From: Blastococcus fimeti
Lineage (GTDB): Bacteria > Actinomycetota > Actinomycetes > Mycobacteriales > Geodermatophilaceae
Length of the DNA: 64,000 nt
Assembly: GCA_900102115.1 (NCBI GenBank)
Contig: FNAW01000005.1
Coordinates: 62,001 to 126,000, forward strand
Reading direction: 5' to 3'
Positions 57,488 to 64,000 of the stretch are shown here, one piece after another. The notes beneath the pieces were generated by a model, which had not been told where the DNA came from, did not search any database, and was given only the letters and a program-made list of their open reading frames with translations. The translations under genes and the position numbers were made by a program. Numbering within the stretch: position 1 is the first letter of the stretch; every line of letters begins with the position of its first letter.

Positions 57488-57955
57488 ATGGCTAGCGAGT
57501 TCTGGGACGACCTCGCCGCGGACCTGGAGGATCCGGAGTTCCTGCGCGAGTACGTCGTGGAGTCCGTCCGGATCGCCACTGTGGACTCGATCATGAACAC
57601 GCTGCTGGATGCGCTGAACGCGACCGGGATGAGCCGGACCGCCCTGGCGAAGGCGATCCATCAGCAGCCCGCCGCGATCCGACGGCTCTTCTCCAGCAGC
57701 AACGTGAATCCCACGATCGGCACGCTGGCCGAGGTGGCTGCCGCCCTCGGTCTCCGGATCACGGTCGAGCCGCTGCCCGCGGCGGAGCGGAAGCAGATCA
57801 CCGAGCCCCTGCTCGAAGGGCGCGCGGCAGACCCCCGTGCGCTCGCCGAACACCTGGGCCGACTGGCCGAGGAGCACAGCGGCGAACGGGGTGCCGCCGA
57901 GCCGGCACCCGGGAAGCCGCTGTCCGGGGACGACCGAGAGCCGCTGCCGGTCTAG
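57488..57955 (+). CDS. XRE/HigA-like helix-turn-helix antitoxin
   Basis: This 155-residue protein has an acidic N-terminus (FWDDLAADLEDPEFLREYVV) and a central lambda-repressor-like HTH (about 50-95, MSRTALAKAIHQQPAAIRRL and PTIGTLAEVAAALGLRITVE). The C-terminal tail is hydrophilic. The N-terminal segment followed by HTH is that of antitoxins paired with RelE/Gp49-like toxins. ATG 57488 has GGGAGGCGG upstream. It is convergent with the toxin-like gene, stops 13 bases apart, instead of being in an operon with it. Confidence 0.8.
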   Translation: MASEFWDDLAADLEDPEFLREYVVESVRIATVDSIMNTLLDALNATGMSRTALAKAIHQQPAAIRRLFSSSNVNPTIGTLAEVAAALGLRITVEPLPAAERKQITEPLLEGRAADPRALAEHLGRLAEEHSGERGAAEPAPGKPLSGDDREPLPV

Positions 57956-57968
57956 GGCAGACGGTGCG

Positions 57969-58478
57969 TCAGACCAACGACCGGGGAGCGTTGCGGGCCC
58001 TGTACTCGTCGCCCAGCGCGCGCACCCGGGCGTAGTCGGCGTCCGAGAACGTCGTCCGGAACGGCTTGTCCAAGCCGGCGAGCACCACCAGCAGTGGCTT
58101 GTCGTGGTCAGGGTGAACCGCGTCGTAGTCCAGCAAGCAGAAGAGCCGGTAGTGATGTCGGCCGGGACCGTCGGCCCGGATCTCGTAGTACCCGGTCATG
58201 TCGCCGTGCATGGCCTCCCAGTAACCCCCGCCCGAGAACCGTTGCGGCGGAGCCGAAGCGACCGCGGTCAGCGTCGCTGCCATCTTGGCGCGCACTCCGG
58301 CCGGGAACGACCGCAGTGCCTCCCGGCCCGGCTTCGCCCGGGCGGGATCGTCGTCGACGTGCCGCTGGAAGTAGACGACCTCGTGCTCGTCGGCGGGGGA
58401 CGGGCGGGTCCGGGCCTGTGCCGGCACTGCGCGGCGCGGCGGGGTGCGGCGTCGACGGCTGCGGTCGTCGGGGCTCAC
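57969..58478 (-). CDS. Gp49/HigB-like (RelE-fold) toxin
   Basis: The protein has 169 residues. After about 50 residues of basic, proline-rich sequence comes the toxin core: LRSFPAGVRAKMAATLTAVA, the YWEAMHGDMTGYYEIRADG stretch and GRHHYRLFCLLDYDA, matching phage Gp49-like HigB proteins with the Arg and Tyr/Phe residues used for mRNA cleavage on ribosomes. The long N-terminal extension is unusual for these roughly 110-residue toxins, and the true start may be internal. No second antitoxin gene lies on its strand. RNA cleavage is inferred from the family. Confidence 0.75.
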   Translation of the reverse strand: MSPDDRSRRRRTPPRRAVPAQARTRPSPADEHEVVYFQRHVDDDPARAKPGREALRSFPAGVRAKMAATLTAVASAPPQRFSGGGYWEAMHGDMTGYYEIRADGPGRHHYRLFCLLDYDAVHPDHDKPLLVVLAGLDKPFRTTFSDADYARVRALGDEYRARNAPRSLV

Positions 58479-58539
58479 GACCCCATCAGCCTATGGACGA
58501 CGCTGACGGTCCGGCGGGGGTCGCTGGGAGGATGGCGCC

Positions 58540-59280
58540 GTGGCTGTTCGCGACGCGCAGACGATCGACTCCATCGCCCGGGCCTCGGACGGCCTGCTGA
58601 CGCTGCTGCTCACCGAGGACCGGCCCTACACACCGGACAGCACCCCGGCGCTTGCCGAGGAACTGCGGTCCAAGCTCAACGCCTACATCTACGCGTTGAA
58701 GACTCAGCAGATCGCCGAGCGCGAGGGCGACGAGCCGGCCGTCGTCCTCCTGTACACGGTCGCCGAACCGCCACAGCCGATCGTCGACGTCCTCAAGGCC
58801 GCCGGGCACGTGCTCGCCCCGGACGGGGTCACCGTCGCGTGGCAGGTCGCCGACAGCGTGCCCGCCCGCGACCAGACGGCCGTCGTGCGGGAGATCGCCG
58901 GCGGCCTGGTCGACGCCGCACCGGAGGAGTGGACCCACCTGCGCTACGCCGCGACCCTGATCGGCGACCGGCGCCGCGACCTGTTCACCGCCACCACCCC
59001 GGACGGCTCCGTCGACCTGCAGGGCGCCCCGGACGACGTGCGCGCCGCCGTGGAGGAGCTCAAGCAGCTCATGTGGACGCCCGAGCGCGGAACCTGGCTC
59101 GAACTGGAGTTCACCGCCGACCGGGCGGCCGGGCAGCTCCTCCCCGGCTTCAACTACAACCTCGAGCCGGCGGGGGAGCCGATCGCGGCGGAGGACTACG
59201 TCGAGGAGTTGCACCGGTTCCCCCGGGCGTCCGAGCCCCTGCCCGAGTGGCTCTCGCAGCTGGTGGCCGACGCCGGCTGA
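58540..59280 (+). CDS. DUF6572-like plus YezG-like (immunity family) protein
   Basis: This 246-residue protein has an N-terminal segment (about 4-55, AQTIDSIARASDGLLTLLLTED) resembling small DUF6572 domains. The C-terminal part (about 120-240) with VREIAGGLVDAAPEEWTHL, an aromatic GTWLELEFTADRAAG strand and FNYNLEP resembles the YezG/DUF600 immunity family that protects against polymorphic toxins. Both assignments are by eye and tentative. GTG 58540 has GGGAGG upstream. Its place beside a toxin-antitoxin pair is suggestive, but it is on the other strand from the toxin. Confidence 0.5.
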   Translation: MAVRDAQTIDSIARASDGLLTLLLTEDRPYTPDSTPALAEELRSKLNAYIYALKTQQIAEREGDEPAVVLLYTVAEPPQPIVDVLKAAGHVLAPDGVTVAWQVADSVPARDQTAVVREIAGGLVDAAPEEWTHLRYAATLIGDRRRDLFTATTPDGSVDLQGAPDDVRAAVEELKQLMWTPERGTWLELEFTADRAAGQLLPGFNYNLEPAGEPIAAEDYVEELHRFPRASEPLPEWLSQLVADAG

Positions 59281-59287
59281 CCGGCGC

Positions 59288-59305
59288 ACGTTCCCGCGGG
59301 AACGT
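59288..59305. terminator. 18-bp perfect palindrome between converging genes
   Basis: ACGTTCCCGCGGGAACGT at 59288-59305 lies just after the stop of the YezG-like gene and before the stop of the converging GNAT gene. It can form a hairpin on either strand and is a plausible bidirectional terminator. Confidence 0.55.
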
Positions 59306-59318
59306 CACCCTGTGCGGG

Positions 59319-59777
59319 TCAGCCGGCCAGGTTCCGGCGGAACAGCAGGTAGTCCCCGTCCTCGCCGGCCGGCGTGAAGCCGGCCGCCTCGTAGAGGTGG
59401 CGGGCGGGGTTGGACCGCTGCACGCCCAGCGCGAGGACGTCGTGCCCGTTCCGCCGGGCGTCGTCGGCCACCGCGTCCAGCAGCCGGCGGCCCAGCCCGT
59501 GACGGCGGTGCGTCGGCGAGACGTGCAGGGTCACGACGGTGGCGATCCCGCCCATCACGGCCCACATCCCGTAACCGACGGGCGTCCCGCCCACCTCGGC
59601 CACCGTCGTCCGGACCAGGTTCTCCGCCCAGAGTTGCCGGTTGCGGTCCACGACCTCCAGCCAGGCCGCCTCCTGGTCCGGCTCGTGTGCGCGGATGTAC
59701 TCCAGCTCGGCCGCCTGGATGAACGGCAGGTCCGCGCCGTCCGCCGCACGCCACCGCAGGTCCGGCCCGTGCCCCAT
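59319..59777 (-). CDS. GNAT family N-acetyltransferase
   Basis: This 152-residue acetyltransferase has the acetyl-CoA-binding core VTLHVSPTHRRHGLGRRLLD (about 87-106, with the R/Q-x-x-G-x-G/A loop as RRHGLG), then ALGVQRSNPARHLYEAAGF near the C-terminus. The acceptor substrate is unknown. ATG 59777 has GAGGAGCGGGGC directly upstream, which decides it over the in-frame ATG at 59798. It diverges from the aldolase-like gene. Confidence 0.85.
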   Translation of the reverse strand: MGHGPDLRWRAADGADLPFIQAAELEYIRAHEPDQEAAWLEVVDRNRQLWAENLVRTTVAEVGGTPVGYGMWAVMGGIATVVTLHVSPTHRRHGLGRRLLDAVADDARRNGHDVLALGVQRSNPARHLYEAAGFTPAGEDGDYLLFRRNLAG

Positions 59778-59895
59778 GCCCCGCTCCTCTGCTCCCATGT
59801 CCGCCTGGAACAGCCTGCTCTGCGGGTGGGCCGCCTCCCGATTCGGGTGGGCCAACCCTCGCATCGGCAGGCCGGCTTCTGACAGGGTGCGCGGC

Positions 59896-60906
59896 ATGCG
59901 GCTCGACGAACTCCCCACCCCCGCCCTGGTCGTCGACAAGGGCGCACTCGAGCGGAACCTCGCCACCATGGCCGGGGTCTGGCCGGGCCGGAAGCTCCGG
60001 CCGCACGTCAAGGCGCACAAGACCAGCGGGCTGGCCCGGCGGCAGGCGGAGCTCGGGCACACCGGCTTCACCTGCGCCACCATCCGCGAGGTCGAGGTGA
60101 TGGCCGCGGCGGGGCTGGGGGAGGACCTGCTGCTGGCCAACGAGGTGCTCGACATGCGCCGGCTCGGTGCTGTGGTCGAGGCCGGTGCCCGGGTGACGGT
60201 CGCCGTCGACTCCGACGCGGTGCTGCAGGCGGCCATGACCGGCGGAGTGCGCGAGGTGCTCATCGACGTCAACGTCGGCCTGCCCCGGTGCGGTTGCGAC
60301 CCGCAGGACGCCGGCCGGCTGGCCGACGCCGCCCGCGCCGCGGGCCTCGAGGTCCGCGGTGTCATGGGCTACGAGGGCCACCTGATGCTCGTGGCGGACC
60401 CGGTCGAGCGCGCCGAGAAGACGGCCCGGGCGATGGCGCTGCTGCAGAAGGCGCACGCCGACGCCGGCGGCGACATCCTCTCCGGCGGGGGCACCGGCAC
60501 CTGGCGCACCAACGCCGTCGTCACCGAGCTGCAGGCCGGCTCCTACGCGCTCATGGACACCGCCTACGCCGCGCAGGACGACGTCCCCTTCGAGCAGTCG
60601 CTGACCGTCCTCGCCACCGTCATCTCGGTGAACGCGAGCCAGGGCTACGCCGTGGCGGACGCCGGCCTCAAGGCCTTCGGCATGGACCACGGCAACCCGA
60701 CCCTGCCGGAGGCCTCGGTCTGGTACTGCTCGGACGAGCACACGATCTTCTCGCCGAAGGACGGCGCGCCGCTGCCCGCGCTCGGCGACCGGGTGCGCCT
60801 GGTGCCCGCGCACATCGACCCGACCTGCGCGCTGCACGAGCGGATGTGGCTGGTCGACGGTGACGACGTCGTCGACTGCTGGCCGGTCGACATGCGGGGC
60901 TGGTGA
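59896..60906 (+). CDS. D-threonine aldolase / D-serine dehydratase-like PLP enzyme
   Basis: This 336-residue fold-type III PLP enzyme has an alanine-racemase-like barrel. The PLP lysine lies in RPHVKAHKTS (Lys39), the phosphate region in SGGGTGTW, and a C-terminal beta-domain carries the metal-type motif HIDPTCALHERM, as in D-threonine aldolases and DSD1-type D-serine dehydratases. It should split or dehydrate a D-beta-hydroxy amino acid. ATG 59896 follows GGGTGCGCGGC. The stop is three bases from that of the converging YihY gene. Confidence 0.85.
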   Translation: MRLDELPTPALVVDKGALERNLATMAGVWPGRKLRPHVKAHKTSGLARRQAELGHTGFTCATIREVEVMAAAGLGEDLLLANEVLDMRRLGAVVEAGARVTVAVDSDAVLQAAMTGGVREVLIDVNVGLPRCGCDPQDAGRLADAARAAGLEVRGVMGYEGHLMLVADPVERAEKTARAMALLQKAHADAGGDILSGGGTGTWRTNAVVTELQAGSYALMDTAYAAQDDVPFEQSLTVLATVISVNASQGYAVADAGLKAFGMDHGNPTLPEASVWYCSDEHTIFSPKDGAPLPALGDRVRLVPAHIDPTCALHERMWLVDGDDVVDCWPVDMRGW

Positions 60907-60909
60907 GCG

Positions 60910-61896
60910 TCAGGGTGCGTCGTCGGCCTTCCGGTCGGGCTGGTCGAAGGTGACGTGCACGGTCTCGAACCCTTTCAGCCGCTCGGCCTTCGCCTTGCCG
61001 GTGTAGCTGCGCCGGTCGCCCGGCGTCAGCTGCACGGAGTCGGTGAACGGGGTGAGCAGCGCGCGCGGGTAGAGCTTGTCGACGCGCACCACGTTGATCT
61101 CCACGCACAGCACGCCGGCGACCGCCGCCAGGTAGAGGAAGGCCAGCAGCCCGAGGACCAGGGCGAACACGCCGTTGACGGCACTGGCGCTGTCCATCAC
61201 CCGGCTGACGTAGGTGACCCCGAAGGTCTGCAGCAGCTGCCACAGGACGGCGGCCAGCAGCGCCCCGGGCAGCACGTCGCGCAGGGACAGTTTCCGGGTG
61301 GTGGCCAGCCGGAACGCGAAGGTGAAGACGACGGCGTTGATCAGCACCGAGGCGACCAGCACCAGCGCCCGCACCACCATGTCGAGCGAGCCGGCGTTCC
61401 CGGTGCCCAGCGTGGACAGCGCCGTCGTCCCGACGACCGTCAGCCCGGCGGTGGCCAGCAGCACCAGGCTGCGGCCGCGCGCCAGGAACGGGTTGGGCCG
61501 GTTGTTGCGCGGCACGTTCCACGCCGTGTTCATCGCGTGCTGCACCGCCTGGGCGACGCCGAGCCCGCCGTAGAGCGCGCCGAGGATGCCGATGACGACG
61601 CCGAGGGTGCCGCCGCTCAGGCCCTGCGGCTCGCCCAGCTGGTCACCGACCACCGGCAGCTGGCTGAGCGCCGAGTCGAGCAACTGCTCCTGAAGCTCCG
61701 GGTTCCCGGCCAGGACCGTGCCGAGGATGGTCGAGGAGAGCAGCAGCAGCGGGAAGAGCGAGACGAACGCGTAGTAGGTGATCAGCGCGGCCAGGAACGG
61801 GCCGGAGTCGTCGACGTACTTGTAGACGACGGCGATGGGGAAGCCGGCCGCCCGGTGACGGCGCTGCAGACGGTCGAGCCGGTCCACGAGAGCCAC
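60910..61896 (-). CDS. YihY/BrkB family membrane protein
   Basis: This 328-residue protein has six transmembrane helices. The family pattern is clear: FLAALITYYAFVSLFPLLLLSST near the N-terminus, GALYGGLGVAQAVQHAMNTAWNVPRNNRP in the middle, LPGALLAAVLWQLLQTFG and a final SVNGVFALVLG-like helix. An Arg/Lys-rich cytoplasmic tail follows. Once thought to be RNase BN, these are inner-membrane proteins of unknown transport role. GTG 61896 starts the frame without a clear ribosome site. Confidence 0.87.
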   Translation of the reverse strand: MALVDRLDRLQRRHRAAGFPIAVVYKYVDDSGPFLAALITYYAFVSLFPLLLLSSTILGTVLAGNPELQEQLLDSALSQLPVVGDQLGEPQGLSGGTLGVVIGILGALYGGLGVAQAVQHAMNTAWNVPRNNRPNPFLARGRSLVLLATAGLTVVGTTALSTLGTGNAGSLDMVVRALVLVASVLINAVVFTFAFRLATTRKLSLRDVLPGALLAAVLWQLLQTFGVTYVSRVMDSASAVNGVFALVLGLLAFLYLAAVAGVLCVEINVVRVDKLYPRALLTPFTDSVQLTPGDRRSYTGKAKAERLKGFETVHVTFDQPDRKADDAP

Positions 61897-61947
61897 AGCG
61901 GCAGTCGATCACGTCCCGCGCCCCGCCGCTCCCGGGGCGCGCAGGGC

Positions 61948-62622
61948 TCAGCGCAGCCGGCGGGCGCGCAGCACGACGTCGTCCGCGTGGTGCGCGCCGG
62001 CGCCGCCCTCGGGCACCACCCGCGGGCGCACGTCGTCCACCTCCACCTGCCAGTTCTCGTCGAGCAGGGCGGCGACCATGGCGGGCCAGACGTAGTCGGC
62101 CGGATCGGGCCGGCCCGGCTCCGGCACGTGGGTCTCCATCCCGGCGTGGTGCACCAGCAGCAGCACCCCGCCGGGGGCGACCGCCGCGAGCAGCGCGCGC
62201 TCGGCGGCGCCGTCCGGGGTGCGCAGGAGGGCCGGGTACTGCGCCGAGACCAGGTCGAACGACGCCGGGGGGAGTGCGGCCTCCGCCAGCCCCGCGTGCA
62301 CCCAGTGGACGGCGACGCCGGCCTCCCGCGCGTGCCGGGCCGCCCGTTCCAGCGCGACACCGGAGACCTCCAGGGCGGTGACGTCCCAGCCGCGGCCGGC
62401 CAGCCAGACGGCGTCGGCCCCCTCGCCGCAGCCGACGTCGAGCACCCGACCCGGCGTCAGGTCGGCGACCTCCGCCACGAGCGCACCGTTGGGCCGGCCG
62501 CTCCACAGCCGGTCCGGATCGGCGCCGTAGCGCTCGTCCCACTCCGCACGGACCGCCGGATCGCCGACGTACTCCTCGAACGGCGGGGTGTCGGGTGCGG
62601 GCGGTCGTCCGGCGTCGGTCAC
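61948..62622 (-). CDS. SAM-dependent class I methyltransferase
   Basis: This 224-residue protein has the motif I loop VLDVGCGEGADAVWLA near residues 62-77, motif II VTALEVSGVAL and the FDLVSAQYPALL strand. The N-terminal WDERYGADPDRLWSGRPN is the thiopurine/tellurite-resistance-like (TehB-type) methyltransferase opening. The acceptor is unknown; detoxification of small electrophiles or metalloids is common in this subgroup. GTG 62622 has GAGAG upstream. It diverges from the HerA-like gene. Confidence 0.83.
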   Translation of the reverse strand: MTDAGRPPAPDTPPFEEYVGDPAVRAEWDERYGADPDRLWSGRPNGALVAEVADLTPGRVLDVGCGEGADAVWLAGRGWDVTALEVSGVALERAARHAREAGVAVHWVHAGLAEAALPPASFDLVSAQYPALLRTPDGAAERALLAAVAPGGVLLLVHHAGMETHVPEPGRPDPADYVWPAMVAALLDENWQVEVDDVRPRVVPEGGAGAHHADDVVLRARRLR

Positions 62623-62741
62623 CCGATCACTCTCGCCGGTGCACCGCCGGTCCGGCCAGCCCCGTTGCCGGGACGGCAAGCCCGCGTCCGGCCGGATTCT
62701 CGGAGCTGCCCGACCCGCAGCAGAGCGCTAGCGTCCGAGCC

Positions 62742-64000
62742 GTGACGACGCCCGACGCGCCCCAGGAACCGGCGGGCGACGACGTCGCCGCCCGGATCGC
62801 CGCCGGCTACGCGACCTCCGGCCCGGTGCTCGCACTCGGCTCGGTGGTCCACGACGCAGCGCCGCATCCCGCCGCCCAGGTCACGCTGCCGCTGGCCATG
62901 CTCAACCGCCACGGACTGATCGCGGGTGCGACCGGCACGGGCAAGACCAGGACGCTGCAGCTGATGGCCGAGCAGCTCTCGGCCGCCGGCGTCCCGGTGG
63001 TGGTCGCCGACATCAAGGGCGACCTGAGCGGGCTCGCGCACCCCGGCGAGGGCGGCGACCGCATCACCCAGCGGGTGGCGAGCACCAGCGACGATTGGGC
63101 GCCCACCGGCTTCCCGGTCGAGTACCTGTCGCTCGGCGGGATCGGCCCGGGCGTGCCCCTGCGCGCGACCATGACCGACTTCGGCCCGGTGCTGCTGGCC
63201 AAGGTGCTCGACCTCAACGCCACCCAGGAGAGCTCGCTCGGCCTGGTCTTCCACTACGCCGACCAGGCCGGGCTGCCGCTGCTCGACCTCAAGGACCTCC
63301 GCTCGGTGATCAGCTGGCTGGTCAGCGACGAGGGCAAGCCGGACCTGAAGCAGCTGGGCGGGCTGTCGGCGAGCACCGCCGGGGTACTGCTGCGCGAGCT
63401 CATCGGCCTCGAGCAGCTCGGCGGCGACGTGTTCTTCGGCGAGCCGGCCTTCGACCCGGCCGACCTGATCCGCACCGCCGCCGACGGGCGCGGGGTCATC
63501 AGCGCGGTGGAGCTGGCCGCGGTGCAGGACCGGCCCGCGCTGTTCTCCACCTTCCTCATGTGGCTGCTGGCCGAGCTGTTCGAGGAGCTGCCGGAGGTCG
63601 GCGACGTCGACAAGCCCAAGCTGGTCTTCTTCTTCGACGAGGCGCACCTGCTGTTCTCCGACGCGAGCAAGGCGTTCCTGGAGTCGGTCACGCAGACGGT
63701 GCGGCTGATCCGGTCCAAGGGCGTCGGCGTCTTCTTCGTGACGCAGAACCCCGGCGACGTGCCGTCGGCGGTGCTCGGCCAGCTCGGCAACCGGGTGCAG
63801 CACGCGCTGCGCACCTTCACGCCGGAGGACGAGACCGCGCTGCGCCGGACGGTGAAGACCTTCCCGAAGTCCGCGGACTACGACGTCGCCGGGATGCTCA
63901 CCTCGCTGGGCATCGGCGAGGCAGCGGTGACCGTGCTCTCCGAACGCGGCGTGCCGACGCCGGTCGCCTGGACGATGCTGCGCTCGCCGCGCTCGCTCAT
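62742..64000 (+). CDS. HerA-like DUF853 ATPase (3' partial)
   Basis: About 419 residues are visible before the window ends. After a short N-terminus come GPVLALGSVVHDAA, Walker A AGATGTGKTRTLQ near 65-76, VVVADIKGDLSGLAHPG and Walker B KLVFFFDEAHLLFSDAS near 293-307. QTVRLIRSKGVGVFFVTQNP with its sensor Gln/Asn follows. This is the YjgR/DUF853 branch of HerA/VirB4-type ATPases, of unknown DNA- or protein-linked function. TAGCGT (62729-62734) ends seven bases before GTG 62742, a leaderless pattern. The C-terminus is outside the window. Confidence 0.9.
   Translation, partial: MTTPDAPQEPAGDDVAARIAAGYATSGPVLALGSVVHDAAPHPAAQVTLPLAMLNRHGLIAGATGTGKTRTLQLMAEQLSAAGVPVVVADIKGDLSGLAHPGEGGDRITQRVASTSDDWAPTGFPVEYLSLGGIGPGVPLRATMTDFGPVLLAKVLDLNATQESSLGLVFHYADQAGLPLLDLKDLRSVISWLVSDEGKPDLKQLGGLSASTAGVLLRELIGLEQLGGDVFFGEPAFDPADLIRTAADGRGVISAVELAAVQDRPALFSTFLMWLLAELFEELPEVGDVDKPKLVFFFDEAHLLFSDASKAFLESVTQTVRLIRSKGVGVFFVTQNPGDVPSAVLGQLGNRVQHALRTFTPEDETALRRTVKTFPKSADYDVAGMLTSLGIGEAAVTVLSERGVPTPVAWTMLRSPRSL

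Noticed and set aside
1-64000. Search for CRISPR arrays, transposases, integrases, rRNA, tRNA and replication origins
   Set aside because: No regularly spaced direct repeats, no transposase or integrase motifs and no recognisable stable-RNA genes were found by reading. A tRNA scan would be the decisive test.

Overview
The window is 64 kb of very GC-rich DNA, densely packed with genes on both strands, many GTG starts and many 1-20 base gene overlaps. The block methyltransferase / sigE / rseA / htrA / tatB // mrp / DUF1003 + MgtE-N-CBS is the order known from mycobacteria and other Actinomycetia. Together with glgA//glgC, a lone CrtI-type carotenoid desaturase, a spore-photoproduct-lyase-like radical SAM enzyme and an actinobacterial Tad pilus operon, this points to a chromosomal segment of a free-living, pigmented actinobacterium. 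Geodermatophilaceae would fit, but that is inference. No rRNA, tRNA, CRISPR array, transposase or phage module was seen.

Layout. 1-2890: end of an unknown Rossmann-like protein, then a DrrAB-type ABC exporter. 2912-10579 (minus): AfsR/SARP-NB-ARC regulator, CrtI desaturase, PAS-GAF-PP2C phosphatase, radical SAM enzyme. 10723-15808: zinc alcohol dehydrogenase and the 5-oxoprolinase genes pxpA and pxpBC, split by a decayed membrane-protein gene and a second GAF-PP2C phosphatase. 15854-19935: patatin-like phospholipase and a vitamin B12 importer (btuD, btuC, btuF, minus strand) under a cobalamin riboswitch. 19939-22949: glgA and glgC, diverging, plus a 2'-5' RNA ligase-like protein. 22954-33366: envelope-stress block and neighbours (O-methyltransferase, sigE-rseA-htrA-tatB, mrp, AzlCD, MgtE-N/CBS with DUF1003, PhzF). 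33369-38557: transporter, small membrane and SDR proteins, malyl-CoA-lyase-like enzyme, DUF4190 protein, acyl-CoA dehydrogenase. 38571-41871: an RHH regulator / toastrack / DrrAB operon behind a repeat-rich promoter, bordered by twin palindromes. 41899-53140: oxidoreductase, ThDP enzyme, acyl-CoA synthetase with a phosphotriesterase-like enzyme, a fused four-domain ABC exporter, small proteins. 53275-57396: Tad/Flp pilus operon. 57448-59280: HigA-like antitoxin and Gp49/HigB-like toxin placed tail to tail, then a YezG-like protein. 59319-64000: GNAT, D-threonine-aldolase-like enzyme, YihY, methyltransferase and the start of a HerA/DUF853 ATPase.

Cross-cutting signal. At least ten start codons, mostly GTG, sit 6-8 bases after a TAnnnT-like -10 box with no Shine-Dalgarno sequence. 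This suggests widespread leaderless transcription (glgA, glgC, sigE, azlC, mgtE-like, phzF, crtI, tadA, DUF853 and the RHH gene). Nothing here is clearly a wholly new system. The best candidates for follow-up are the 11-bp-phased operator array over the RHH/toastrack/ABC promoter, the tail-to-tail toxin-antitoxin pair with its immunity-like neighbour, the pxpA start codon buried in a perfect hairpin, and the twin GGACTTTCGGC palindromes.
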